Source: Erythrobacter sp.
GTDB lineage: Bacteria; Pseudomonadota; Alphaproteobacteria; Sphingomonadales; Sphingomonadaceae
DNA length: 64,000 nt
NCBI GenBank assembly: GCA_023653115.1
Contig: JAMNXO010000008.1
Location: 17,105 to 81,104 of the forward strand
Direction: 5' to 3'
Positions 37,542 through 48,682 of this stretch are shown one piece after another (the stretch's first letter is position 1; each line of letters opens with the position of its first letter). The translations under genes and the position numbers were made by a program. The notes beneath the pieces were generated by a model. That model searched no databases, had not been told where the DNA came from, and saw only the letters and a program-made list of their open reading frames with translations.

Positions 37542-38256
37542 GGTGCTCACCTTCGATGCCCGCCTCGTCAACCCGGGCAAAGCAAGCCACCGCGATACTC
37601 CGCGCCCCCACCCCTGCCAGCGCCGCAACACAGGCCCGCGCCGTCGCGCCGCTGGTGAACACATCATCGACCACCACCACGTCGCGCCCCGCAATCTGGC
37701 GCAAGCGATGCCGGTTTGCGATGATTGCCCCAGCCAGCGCACGCTCACGCGCCGCGCGGCCCAGACCGCCGAGACTGGGCGTGCGCTTGCGGCGGATCAG
37801 CCCGTCAACCATCGCCTCGCCCTTGCCGAGCCGCGCCAGCTCGCCGGCCAACAGGGCGGCCTGGTTAAACCCGCGTTGCCATAGCCGCCAGCGGTGGAGC
37901 GGCACGGGAACAAGCAGCGGCGCCTCGCCGTGCTCCGGGACGGGCAAGCGCGCCGCGATCAACCGCGCAAGCAGCCGCGCCAACGCAATCCGGCGTCCGT
38001 GTTTGAAATCGAGCACGAGGCGGCGCGAAGCCTCATTGTAGAAGGTCGCCGCGTGTACGGGCACCGGCCGCCCGCGATCGAGCCAGACAGCCGCAGCCTC
38101 CCCGCCGCCCTCGCCCGGAATGTCCAGAAGGCTCCAGCAATCGACGCACAAACCGTCCTGATTGGCCAGCGCGGCGCCGCACAAAGGGCAGCGCGGCGGA
38201 TAGACGAGATCCACCAGCGGCTTCATGCCATGGGCGAGGTGTGCGACCACTGCCAT
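37513..38256 (-). CDS. comF: ComF family phosphoribosyltransferase-like protein
   Basis: 247-residue protein of the ComF family, linked to DNA uptake in competent bacteria. An N-terminal zinc finger (PPRCPLCGAALANQDGLCVDCW) is followed by a phosphoribosyltransferase domain with VPVPLHRWRLWQRGFNQAALLA and the PRPP loop VVVVDDVFTSGATARAC. The ATG at 38256 is one option; a second at 38226 (MKPLVDLVYPP) is equally good. It is divergent from the methyltransferase gene, and its last codons overlap the plus-strand terminator. Confidence 0.92.
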   Translation of the reverse strand: MAVVAHLAHGMKPLVDLVYPPRCPLCGAALANQDGLCVDCWSLLDIPGEGGGEAAAVWLDRGRPVPVHAATFYNEASRRLVLDFKHGRRIALARLLARLIAARLPVPEHGEAPLLVPVPLHRWRLWQRGFNQAALLAGELARLGKGEAMVDGLIRRKRTPSLGGLGRAARERALAGAIIANRHRLRQIAGRDVVVVDDVFTSGATARACVAALAGVGARSIAVACFARVDEAGIEGEHLKNETPEAL

Positions 38257-38313
38257 CACGCGAAGGTGTCGCACGGCTTGCACTGCGGAAGCAAGCGCGG
38301 CAGGGCTGCGCGC

Positions 38314-39074
38314 ATGAGTGCGCCCGCAATCCCGGTCATCTTCAGCCCTGCACGCCGCGCCATGCGGCTGCGGCGAGCGACGAGACGGCAACTCAAGCCG
38401 GATGCGGCACGTTTCCTCGCCGAGGACATGATCGAGGACACGCTCGAGCGGCTTGCCTTCCTGCGTCACCAACCCGCCCGCGCGTTGATACTGGGCGACG
38501 GCACGGGCGAACTTGCCTTGCGGCTCGCCTCAGGCGGGACGGCAGCGGAAGGCGCGGCGGATATCGACCTTGAAGCGCCCTACCCGGACACCGGCTTCGA
38601 TCTGATTGTGGTGCTGGGCCTGCTCGACGCGGTGAATGATTTGCCCGGCGCTCTGATCCATCTGCGTAACGCATTGGCACCGGGCGGGCTGGTGATGGCT
38701 CATTTCATCGGCGGCCAGAGCCTGCCGGCCTTGCGCGCCGCGATGCTGGCGGCCGAGCCTGATCGTCCCGCAGCGCGAATCCACCCGCTGGTCGATCCGC
38801 GCGCTGCACCCGGCCTGCTCCAGCGCGCCGGGTGGAAAGATCCGGTGGTCGACACCCACACGCTCACCGTGCGCTATCAGCGGCTTGACCGGCTGGTATC
38901 AGACCTGCGCGATTGCGGCCTCGGCAATGCGCTGGCGAAGCCCGCAGCGCCGCTCGGCAAAGCCGCCCTCGCCCGCGCCCGCGCCGCCTTTGCCGCGCGC
39001 GCCGATTCCGACGGCAAAGTTTCCGAAAGCTTCGAGATCATCACCCTTACCGGGCGCCGATCCCTCGCCGGAAC

Positions 39075-39078
<4 letters not shown>
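38314..39078 (+). CDS. BioC/NDUFAF5-like SAM-dependent methyltransferase family protein
   Basis: 254-residue class I methyltransferase-fold protein. The motif I region reads ALILGDGTGELALRLA; motif post-II includes FDLIVVLGLLDAVNDLPGALIHLRNALAPGGLVMAHFIGG. The C-terminal half (DRLVSDLRDCGLGNAL, then ARARAAFAAR) matches the alphaproteobacterial relatives of NDUFAF5, the complex I assembly hydroxylase, usually encoded next to comF. Exact activity is unproven. The ATG at 38314 fits family length. It overlaps ppdK by 4 bp, tail to tail. Confidence 0.85.
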
Positions 39079-41747
<2,669 letters not shown>

Positions 41748-41770
41748 GGCAGTTCCCGAGAAGTGTGTTT

Positions 41771-41849
41771 AAGCGGACAAAGCGGACACCCTGTCCGCCT
41801 TGAAACTAGCGCCATCCCCCTGAATTATCCTGCCTTTATGAAGCGGACA
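41771..41849. repeat. AAGCGGACA repeats and 7-bp hairpin between glyS and ppdK
   Basis: AAGCGGACA occurs three times (41771-41779, 41780-41788, 41841-41849), and GCGGACA/TGTCCGC form a perfect 7-bp stem with a 3-nt loop at 41782-41798. On the minus strand the hairpin is followed by TTTGT, so it could weakly terminate glyS transcripts; equally, the repeats could be operators for ppdK. Confidence 0.45.
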
Positions 41850-41872
41850 GGACATGGGGTTGGCGCGAAAAA

Positions 41873-44014
41873 TTATCCCTCGATCCGGCTGAAATCCGCG
41901 ACCCGGTGCACGGCATCGCGAAACCGGCCGAGCAGTGCAAGCCGGCTGCTGCGCTTATCCGCCTCTTCGGCGTTAACGGTCACCTCTTCAAAGAACCGGT
42001 CGATCGGGGCGCGCAAGGTGGCGAGCGCCGCCATCGCATCAGCAAACCGCTCGGCCTCCACCGCCTCAGCAGCGCGAGGGGCGGCAGCGCCGAGCGCGTC
42101 GATCAGCGCCTTTTCGGCCGGTTCGGGGGTGTAGGAAAGCGCCGCTTCGGCAGGAGCGGCTTTGAAGCCTTCCTTCTTGAGGATGTTCGCCGCGCGCTTG
42201 TAACCTGCGAGGAGGTTGGTGCCGTCCTCGGTGGTGACGAAGGCTTGCAGCGCATGGACGCGGGCGAGCAGGCGGACGAGATCATCTTCCCCGCCGAGCG
42301 CGAACACGGCGTCGATCAGGTCGTGGCGGACGCCCGCTTCGCGTTGTTGGACCTTGAGGCGGTCGACTACGAAGCTGAGGATATCATCCGCCAAAGTTTC
42401 AATATTTTCGTTATCGTGGATCTCTTGAGCCCCACGTTCACTACGATGCTCAAAGCCATGACCATAAAGCCGCTCGAAGATAGTGAAGGAGTCCGTATCC
42501 GGGCCTATGATCGGTTGCGCGTTAATGGCATTCTTGAACGAGAAACGAAGTGAGTTTGCGGACGACAGGGCATTGATGGCCAATGTCGCACGCCGCAGCG
42601 CGAAGGGATCTTTCGAACCGGTCGGCTTCTCGTCGATGGCGAAGAACCCAACCAGCGTATCCAGCTTATCCGCCAGCGACACCGCCACCGTGACCGGCGC
42701 GGTGGGCACATCATCGCCCTGCCCGACCGGCTTGTAGTGATCGCGTATCGCGTCGGAGACATCCTGCGGCAGGCCTTCCTTCGCGGCGTAATATCCGCCC
42801 ATCAGGCCCTGCAATTCGGGGAATTCGCCGACCATCTCGGTGACGAGGTCGGCCTTACACAAGCGCGCGGCCTGTTCGGCCAGCGCGGGGTCGCCAGCGA
42901 CAATCCCTTCCTCGCACAGCCAGCGCGCCAGCTTCGCCACGCGCTCAACTTTGTCGGCGACGGTGCCCAGCTTCTCGTGGAAGGTGATCCGCTCCAATTT
43001 CTTGGCGTGCTCGGCGAGCGGAGTCTTCTGGTCCTGCTCCCAAAAGAAGCGTGCGTCGGAAAGCCGCGCGGCGAGCACCTTACGGTTACCGTCGATCACC
43101 ACGGCAGGGTCAATCGCATCGATGTTCGCGGTGCAGATGAAGGCGTTGGCGAGCTTGCCCGCGCTGTCCTCGCAAACGAAATACTTCTGGTTCACCCGTG
43201 CGGTGAGCTGGATCACCTCGGGCGGGACATCGAGGAACGCCTCGTCGAACCGGCCGAGCAGCGGCACCGGCCACTCGGTGAGGCCCGCGTTCTCGATAAC
43301 GAGACCCTCGTCTGCGACCAGTGTCAGACCAGCCTCAGCCGCAGCCTTTGCCGCGCCGTCGCGGATCAGTTTGCAGCGTTCAGAGAAGTGGACGATCACA
43401 TGGGCGGCGCGCAGGGTTTCGATATAGGCCCCGGCATCGGCGATTTCGACCGGGCCTGAATGATGGAAGCGGTGTCCCATCGTCGTGCGGCCGCTGGCGA
43501 CCCCGTCAATCTCGCAAGGCACCACCGCGTCGTCAAGCAAGGCGATGATGCCCGACAGCGGACGCACCCAGCGCAAGCTTTCGGTGCTGAGCGAAGCGGC
43601 GCCCCAGCGCATCGATTTGGGCCAGGGAAAGGCGCGGATGATCGCGGGGATGGTTTCGGCCAGCACCGCGGCGGTTTCGCGTCCGGGCTTCTCGACCACG
43701 GCGAAATAGACGCCGTCTCGCTCGGTCAGCTGCTCTGCGGTGAGGCCAACCTTGCGCAAGAAGCCTTCCAGCGCTTGCGGCGGAGCGCCGACCTTGGGCC
43801 CCTTGGTTTCCTCGCTCACCGCAGCAGTCGCCAGCGGCAGATCCTTGGCGATCAGGGCCAAGCGACGCGGCGTGGCGAAGGTTTCGATCGAGGCTGCCGC
43901 CAGCCCGGCCTTGTCCAGCGCATCGGAAAACAGCCGAGCCAGATCTTCCTTGGCCTTGGGCTGCATCCGGGCGGGGATTTCCTCGCAGCGCAGTTCGAGC
44001 AGGAAGTCAGCCAT
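41873..44014 (-). CDS. glyS: Glycine-tRNA ligase beta subunit
   Basis: Large subunit of the alpha2-beta2 glycyl-tRNA synthetase. The ATG at 44014 overlaps the glyQ stop by one base (TGATG) and gives 713 residues. Landmarks: DFLLELRCEEIPARMQP, ATPRRLALI, WPKSMRWG, LRWVRPLSGIIALLDD, DPFALRRATLAINAL, and DRLKVQQREAGVRHDLIDAVFALGG. Residues ~485-540 (from NSLRFSFKNAINAQP to NENIETLADD) look longer and more AT-rich than in typical family members; see findings. Confidence 0.97.
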   Translation of the reverse strand: MADFLLELRCEEIPARMQPKAKEDLARLFSDALDKAGLAAASIETFATPRRLALIAKDLPLATAAVSEETKGPKVGAPPQALEGFLRKVGLTAEQLTERDGVYFAVVEKPGRETAAVLAETIPAIIRAFPWPKSMRWGAASLSTESLRWVRPLSGIIALLDDAVVPCEIDGVASGRTTMGHRFHHSGPVEIADAGAYIETLRAAHVIVHFSERCKLIRDGAAKAAAEAGLTLVADEGLVIENAGLTEWPVPLLGRFDEAFLDVPPEVIQLTARVNQKYFVCEDSAGKLANAFICTANIDAIDPAVVIDGNRKVLAARLSDARFFWEQDQKTPLAEHAKKLERITFHEKLGTVADKVERVAKLARWLCEEGIVAGDPALAEQAARLCKADLVTEMVGEFPELQGLMGGYYAAKEGLPQDVSDAIRDHYKPVGQGDDVPTAPVTVAVSLADKLDTLVGFFAIDEKPTGSKDPFALRRATLAINALSSANSLRFSFKNAINAQPIIGPDTDSFTIFERLYGHGFEHRSERGAQEIHDNENIETLADDILSFVVDRLKVQQREAGVRHDLIDAVFALGGEDDLVRLLARVHALQAFVTTEDGTNLLAGYKRAANILKKEGFKAAPAEAALSYTPEPAEKALIDALGAAAPRAAEAVEAERFADAMAALATLRAPIDRFFEEVTVNAEEADKRSSRLALLGRFRDAVHRVADFSRIEG

Positions 44015-44946
44015 CAGACGAGACTCCACCCGGGATATTTCGCTTCCCACTCCGGCGTCATCTTGACCGCATAAGCCTCGCACGAGGAGCGCGCCAAATC
44101 GCGCACCCGGCCCATGTAGCTGGCGCGTTCCTGCACCGAGATTACGCCGCGCGCTTGCAGCAGGTTGAAAACGTGGCTCGCCTCGACCGCCTGTTCGTAA
44201 GCGGCAATCGGCACGCCTGCGGCAAGCGCATTGCGGCACTCGGCCTCGGCTTTGGCGAAGAGATCGAACAGCGCATCGGTGTTCGCGACCTCGAAGTTCC
44301 ACTTGGACATCTGGCGCTCGTTCTCGAGGAACACTTCGCCATACGAAACACCCGCCGTGTTGAACGCGAGATCATAGACGTTGTCGACGCCCTGAATATA
44401 CATCGCGAGGCGCTCAAGCCCGTAGGTCAGCTCGCCCGCCACCGGCTTGCAGTCGAACCCGCCCATCTGCTGGAAATAGGTGAACTGGGTGACTTCCATC
44501 CCGTCGCACCACACTTCCCAGCCCAGGCCCCAGGCGCCCAGCGTGGGGCTCTCCCAGTCGTCCTCGACAAAGCGGATGTCGTGGGCCAGCGGATCAATGC
44601 CGATCGCGGCGAGGCTCTTGAGATAGAGCTCCTGGATGTCGCTGGGCGATGGCTTCAGGATCACCTGATACTGATAGTAGTGCTGCAGCCGGTTGGGGTT
44701 TTCGCCATAGCGCCCGTCGGTTGGGCGACGGCAGGGCTGCACGAACGCGGCATTCCACGGCTCGGGCCCGAGCGCGCGCAGGGTGGTCGCGGTGTGGAAC
44801 GTGCCCGCCCCCATGCGCATATCATAAGGCTGAAGAATCACGCATCCGGCCTCATGACTCCAGAAGTCATGAAGCGTCAGGATCATGTCCTGAAACGAGC
44901 GCGCCGGATCGCGGGCTGGCGGCGTAAAAGAGGGTGCAGCACTCAT
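44014..44946 (-). CDS. glyQ: Glycine-tRNA ligase alpha subunit
   Basis: Catalytic subunit of the bacterial-type glycyl-tRNA synthetase, 310 residues. Class II motifs: [103 protein letters not shown]. It is the first gene of glyQ-glyS and is divergent from the small HTH operon, whose palindrome-rich promoter lies in the shared 185-bp region. Confidence 0.98.
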   Translation of the reverse strand: MSAAPSFTPPARDPARSFQDMILTLHDFWSHEAGCVILQPYDMRMGAGTFHTATTLRALGPEPWNAAFVQPCRRPTDGRYGENPNRLQHYYQYQVILKPSPSDIQELYLKSLAAIGIDPLAHDIRFVEDDWESPTLGAWGLGWEVWCDGMEVTQFTYFQQMGGFDCKPVAGELTYGLERLAMYIQGVDNVYDLAFNTAGVSYGEVFLENERQMSKWNFEVANTDALFDLFAKAEAECRNALAAGVPIAAYEQAVEASHVFNLLQARGVISVQERASYMGRVRDLARSSCEAYAVKMTPEWEAKYPGWSLV

Positions 44947-45054
44947 GGCGGCTGGCCATGGCCGAACGCCCCCAAAGCGTCAATGCCGCAGCGCAGCACA
45001 TGGGGCGGACAGGGTGGCGTAGGTCAGGTTCCACGGACACAAAGTAAGGTCTGC

Positions 45055-45107
45055 TTGACATGGTCAGCGAATCACGACATATAGTCATGCATACCTGACA
45101 TATCGTC
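45055..45107 (+). promoter_or_regulatory. Promoter with three palindromic operator-like sites
   Basis: A -35 TTGACA (45055-45060) is 17 bp from a -10-like CATATA (45078-45083). Three related palindromes lie over it: TGACATGGTCA (45056-45066), GACATATAGTC (45076-45086) and TGACATATCGTCA (45096-45108), with centres about 20 and 21 bp apart, two helical turns. The likely binder is the HTH protein encoded 150 bp downstream, giving autorepression; that link is inference. Confidence 0.6.
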
Positions 45108-45131
45108 AGGGAGACTTGATGGAGACATCGC

Positions 45132-45251
45132 ATGAATTCGCTCACCGAAACGATCAGTCTCAAGCGCTGGCACGGCTTGGTCCTGCTCGGCATGACTGGC
45201 TATGCCGTCGGCAACATCATCGCCAAGGTCGTCACTGCGCTGGGCCTGTGA
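45132..45251 (+). CDS. Small membrane peptide (39 aa) leading the HTH operon
   Basis: 39 codons beginning MNSLTETISLKRWHGLVLLG and continuing with a single hydrophobic helix (TGYAVGNIIAKVVTALGL). GGAGA is about 6 bp before the ATG. It stops 4 bp before the GTG of the HTH gene, so the two are likely coupled. A competing frame from the ATG at 45119, with AGGGAG upstream, gives a His/Arg-rich peptide with no clear character and is less plausible. Function unknown. Confidence 0.55.
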   Translation: MNSLTETISLKRWHGLVLLGMTGYAVGNIIAKVVTALGL

Positions 45252-45255
45252 GACC

Positions 45256-45456
45256 GTGAAAAACCGCCTCAAAGTCCTGCGCGCCGAACGCGACTGGAGC
45301 CAGGCTGAACTGGCTGGCCGGCTCGATGTGTCGCGTCAGGCGGTCAACGCGATCGAGACCGGCAAGCACGATCCCTCCCTTCCCCTCGCCTTCCGCATTG
45401 CGCGTCTGTTTGACATGCGGATCGAGGACATCTTCGACGACGGAGACCACGCATGA
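45256..45456 (+). CDS. Small Xre/Cro-type helix-turn-helix regulator
   Basis: 66-residue single-domain regulator. The helix-turn-helix occupies residues ~14-35 (WSQAELAGRLDVSRQAVNAIETGKHDPSL), followed by LAFRIARLFDMRIEDIFDDG, the typical end of YgzD/PF01381-like small regulators that control an adjacent membrane protein. The GTG start begins MKNRLKVLRAERD. Its stop overlaps the following membrane-protein gene (ATGA). The three palindromes in the operon promoter are candidates for its binding sites. Confidence 0.88.
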   Translation: MKNRLKVLRAERDWSQAELAGRLDVSRQAVNAIETGKHDPSLPLAFRIARLFDMRIEDIFDDGDHA

Positions 45457-45908
45457 ACTGGCGCAAAACCACCGCCGAACTCACCCCGGGCGAGGCCCGC
45501 ACCCGCCAGCGCCAGCGCCGCCAGATGCTCTATTTCGGCCTTGCTGTCATGATCGGCGGCATCATCGGGCTTGTCACTGGCGCGTTTGATCAGGGCGACG
45601 GGAGCCTGTTCAGCAACGAATGGGACAAGCTCTCCCTTGATCCGGCAGTGGCGGTCCTGCTCGCGGTGCTGGTGCTGCTCGGCTTTGCGGTTCTGCCGCT
45701 CTGGGGCTTCCGCACGATCGACGAGATGAAGCGCGAGCATAACCTGATCGGCTTTACCGGTGGTTGCACCGCGGTGCTGGCAGGGTTCCCGATGTGGGTC
45801 GTGCTCCATGCCGGCGGTCTTGGCGCAGCGCCGACGCCCTTTGGCGTCTGGCTTCTCGGCTTTGGCGGGATGATCATCGCCTACCTTTATGCCTGGTGGC
45901 GAACCTGA
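45453..45908 (+). CDS. Four-helix membrane protein co-encoded with HTH regulator
   Basis: 151-residue protein with a basic cytoplasmic N-terminus and four hydrophobic segments (YFGLAVMIGGIIGLVTG; AVAVLLAVLVLLGFAVLPLW; GCTAVLAGFPMWVVLHAGG; FGVWLLGFGGMIIAYLYAWW). No catalytic motif is visible and I cannot name the family. It follows the HTH gene with a 4-bp overlap, the usual layout of small Xre regulator/membrane protein pairs. Confidence 0.75.
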   Translation: MNWRKTTAELTPGEARTRQRQRRQMLYFGLAVMIGGIIGLVTGAFDQGDGSLFSNEWDKLSLDPAVAVLLAVLVLLGFAVLPLWGFRTIDEMKREHNLIGFTGGCTAVLAGFPMWVVLHAGGLGAAPTPFGVWLLGFGGMIIAYLYAWWRT

Positions 45909-45978
45909 TCATATCCGCACCCACGCCACTTTCCTGCCTTAACATATTGTTTTACTGAAATCCCGAAGGAGAATCTCG

Positions 45979-46896
45979 ATGAAACTTGCCTCGCTTCTCG
46001 CCCTCACCGCCGCGCCGCTGGCGCTGTTTGCTGCCACCCCTGCGCTTGCCGATCATCATGCCGCGACCGATGCGGCCGCCATCCCCGCTGCCACCGGCAC
46101 CGGCCCGGCGCTTTGGAAGGTCGCTGATGAAGACACCACAATCTACCTGTTCGGCACGGTCCACGTGCTGCCCAAGGAAGTCGAGTGGTATGACGCGACC
46201 ATCGCCACGGCGCTCGAAGGCTCGGACATGATTGTCACCGAGATCAAGATGGACAAGGCGTCCGAGGGCGAGCTCCAGCAGCTCAGCATGAGCCTCGGGA
46301 TGCTGCCTTCGGGCACCACCCTGCGCTCGCTCCTGACCCCGGAGCAGACCGCTTCCTACGAAGCCGGTCTCGCCAAGCTGGGCGCACCGCCGCAAGCCTT
46401 CGATCCGCTCAAGCCGTGGCTGGCGGGCCTGACCTTGTCGCTGCTGCCGCTGATGCAGCAGGGATATTCGCCTGACAGCGGCGTGGAAAAGGTGCTGCTC
46501 GCCAAGGCTGGCACCAAGCCGCAAGGCGCACTCGAAACCGCTCAGTTCCAGCTCGGCATCTTCAACGATATGCCGACCGAAGCGCAGGTCGCCTTCATGA
46601 TGGAAGCGGTCGAGGGCATGGACGAGGTCAAGCCGATGCTTGATCGCATGGTCGCCGAATGGGCCAAGGGTGATGCGGATGAACTCGCCAAGATCATGAA
46701 CGACGGCATGAACGATCCGGCGGTTGCCGACGCCCTGCTCTATAACCGCAACGCCAATTGGGCAGAGTGGATCGACACGCGTCTCGATGAACCCGGCTCG
46801 GTGTTCATTGCGGTCGGCGCGGGCCACCTTGCCGGGGCCAAGAGCGTGCAGGACTACCTCGCCCAGAAGGGCATCACCGTGACCCGGGTCAAGTAA
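45979..46896 (+). CDS. TraB/GumN family exported protein (first of two)
   Basis: 305-residue protein with a signal peptide ending near TPALADH. TraB/GumN family signatures: LWKVADEDTTIYLFGTVHVLPKEVEWYD at the start and the conserved SVFIAVGAGHLAGAKSVQDYLAQKGITVTRV at the end, with the paired GTVH and GAGHL histidines and conserved acidic residues suggesting a metal site (Tiki-like protease fold). Activity in bacteria is unproven. A related gene follows 16 bp downstream. RBS AAGGAGA precedes the ATG. Confidence 0.9.
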   Translation: MKLASLLALTAAPLALFAATPALADHHAATDAAAIPAATGTGPALWKVADEDTTIYLFGTVHVLPKEVEWYDATIATALEGSDMIVTEIKMDKASEGELQQLSMSLGMLPSGTTLRSLLTPEQTASYEAGLAKLGAPPQAFDPLKPWLAGLTLSLLPLMQQGYSPDSGVEKVLLAKAGTKPQGALETAQFQLGIFNDMPTEAQVAFMMEAVEGMDEVKPMLDRMVAEWAKGDADELAKIMNDGMNDPAVADALLYNRNANWAEWIDTRLDEPGSVFIAVGAGHLAGAKSVQDYLAQKGITVTRVK

Positions 46897-46912
46897 GCGG
46901 GATCCTGCCGCG

Positions 46913-47839
46913 ATGATCGAAACCACGGGGGCCGGCCTGCAAGCCGCAATGCGCCGCATTGCTGCCATGCTGTTGGCCCCCGTCCTCGCACTTGCGCTTG
47001 CCGGATGCAGCGATGCCCCCGGCGAGGAAGCAGCCGGGCCGCCGCCCAACCCGCTGCTTTACGAAATCGCCAGCAAGGATGGCGCGGTGGAGGGCTGGAT
47101 GCTCGGCACCATCCACGCCCTTCCCTCTGGCACCCAGTGGCGCACCCCTGCCATCACCAGCGTCATCAAAGGGGCCGATCTGCTGGTGGTCGAAATCGCC
47201 GCGCTGGATGATCGGACAGCCATGGCCAATGCCTTTGCCACGCTGAGCACCACTCCCGGCCTGCCCCCGCTCGAGAGCCGCCTGCCCGAAAACTTGCGTG
47301 CTCCGCTTGGCGAGCTGCTGGATCGCGGCGGCATGGAGCCTGCCAGTTTCACCGCCATCGAAAGCTGGGCCGCAGCCCTGATGCTCGCCCAGATCGATGC
47401 CGAGGGCGATCCTGCCTACGGGGTGGACCGCGCGCTGATCCGCGAATTTCCCGCTGCAAATATCCGTGAACTCGAAGGCGTGGGCGCACAGCTTGCGATC
47501 TTCGATGGGCTCGCCGAAGCCGACCAGCGCGATCTTCTGGCGGCCGTCGTCAGCGAGGCCGGCACAGCAAAAGCCCGCGCCGGAGAGCTGCGACAGGCAT
47601 GGCTTGCGGGCGACGAGGCCAAGCTTGTGGCAGCCGGCAGCACAGGCTTCATGGCAGATGCCGAACTGCGCGAAGCCTTGCTGCTCGAGCGCAACCGCCG
47701 CTGGAATCCAGCGATCGCCGCAATGCTTGAGGGCGCGCCGCGCCCGCTGGTGGCGGTCGGCACCGCTCATCTGGTCGGGCCGGATGGCCTGGCTGCGATG
47801 CTGCGGGCGCGCGGCTACCGCGTGACCCGCATTCCCTGA
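46913..47839 (+). CDS. TraB/GumN family lipoprotein (second of two)
   Basis: 308-residue paralogue of the preceding protein: GWMLGTIHALPSGTQWRTP near the N-terminus and LVAVGTAHLVGPDGLAAMLRARGYRVTRI at the C-terminus. Unlike the first copy it carries a lipobox (ALAGC), so it is probably membrane-anchored in the periplasm. The N-terminal Met may instead be the internal MRRIAAMLLAPVLAL. The tandem arrangement suggests duplication followed by divergence in location. Confidence 0.88.
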   Translation: MIETTGAGLQAAMRRIAAMLLAPVLALALAGCSDAPGEEAAGPPPNPLLYEIASKDGAVEGWMLGTIHALPSGTQWRTPAITSVIKGADLLVVEIAALDDRTAMANAFATLSTTPGLPPLESRLPENLRAPLGELLDRGGMEPASFTAIESWAAALMLAQIDAEGDPAYGVDRALIREFPAANIRELEGVGAQLAIFDGLAEADQRDLLAAVVSEAGTAKARAGELRQAWLAGDEAKLVAAGSTGFMADAELREALLLERNRRWNPAIAAMLEGAPRPLVAVGTAHLVGPDGLAAMLRARGYRVTRIP

Positions 47840-47986
47840 GCCTGCGCGAGGACGGCGCGGCCGGGCTGCAAAGTGATTGCCAAACGGGGCCTGTGCCTCT
47901 AAGGGCCCGCGCTTCGGCGCTCCGGTCATCCCTGGAGGCGGTGCGCCGCTGACACGTATTTCAACACGCATTCGAAAGGCACTATT

Positions 47987-48589
47987 ATGAGCGACGCTCT
48001 GAACCTGCCGGCTGAAGCGCGCGAACGGGCTGGCAAGGGAGCCTCCCGAGCACTTCGCCGCGATGGTCGGACACCTGCTGTCATTTATGGCGGCAAGGAA
48101 GAACCCACTATGATCCATGTCGAGCAGAAGGAACTGTTCCGTCAGCTGATGACGGGCCACTTCATGAACTCGATCGTCAACATCGAGATCGGTGGCAAGA
48201 TCATTCGCACCCTGCCCAAGGATGTGGCCTTCAATCCGGTGACCGACCGCCCGATCCACGTCGACTTCCTGCGCCTCACCGGCGACAGCCTGGTCGAAGT
48301 GCAGGTGCCCGTGGTGTTCGTCAACGAAGACGCCTCGCCCGGCCTCAAGAAGGGCGGCGTGCTCAACATCGTGCGTCACGAACTCGAACTGTCGTGCCCG
48401 AATGCCAACATCCCTGATGAAATTCAGATCGATGTGACCGGCAAGGAAATCGGCGATGCGATCCACATCAGCGAAGTGACCCTGCCCGCAGGCGTCACCA
48501 GCGTGATCACCGATCGCGACTTTACCATTGCTACTCTGATTGCGCCTTCGGGCCTCAAGAGCAGCGAAGGCGACACCAACAACGGCTGA
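47987..48589 (+). CDS. rplY: 50S ribosomal protein L25/Ctc
   Basis: 200-residue long-form L25 (CTC) that binds 5S rRNA. N-terminal L25 domain: [46 protein letters not shown]-terminal TL5 domain with [23 protein letters not shown] and [20 protein letters not shown] stem-loop with T-rich tail at 48621-48657 ends the transcript before pth, the usual rplY-pth order. Confidence 0.97.
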   Translation: MSDALNLPAEARERAGKGASRALRRDGRTPAVIYGGKEEPTMIHVEQKELFRQLMTGHFMNSIVNIEIGGKIIRTLPKDVAFNPVTDRPIHVDFLRLTGDSLVEVQVPVVFVNEDASPGLKKGGVLNIVRHELELSCPNANIPDEIQIDVTGKEIGDAIHISEVTLPAGVTSVITDRDFTIATLIAPSGLKSSEGDTNNG

Positions 48590-48620
48590 TCAGCGTTTTC
48601 CGCGATCACAGGCTACTGAC

Positions 48621-48657
48621 ACGCCGGGCTTCGCAAGAGGTCCGGCGTTTCGCTTTT
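48621..48657 (+). terminator. rho-independent terminator after rplY
   Basis: ACGCCGG (48621-48627) pairs with CCGGCGT (48642-48648) and is followed by TTTCGCTTTT. It lies 32 bp after the rplY stop and 26 bp before the pth start. Confidence 0.82.
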
Positions 48658-48682
48658 ACTCCCGCCCGCTTAAGGACAAGCC

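Noticed and set aside
37437..37658. Plus-strand ORF (MAKLGGW...) with an AGGA upstream
   Set aside because: Reads straight through the terminator hairpin into antisense of comF, so it is unlikely to be translated.
45119..45256. Alternative frame from the ATG at 45119
   Set aside because: Has a good ribosome binding site but encodes a His/Arg-rich peptide lacking any structural pattern, while the overlapping frame gives a clean membrane helix.
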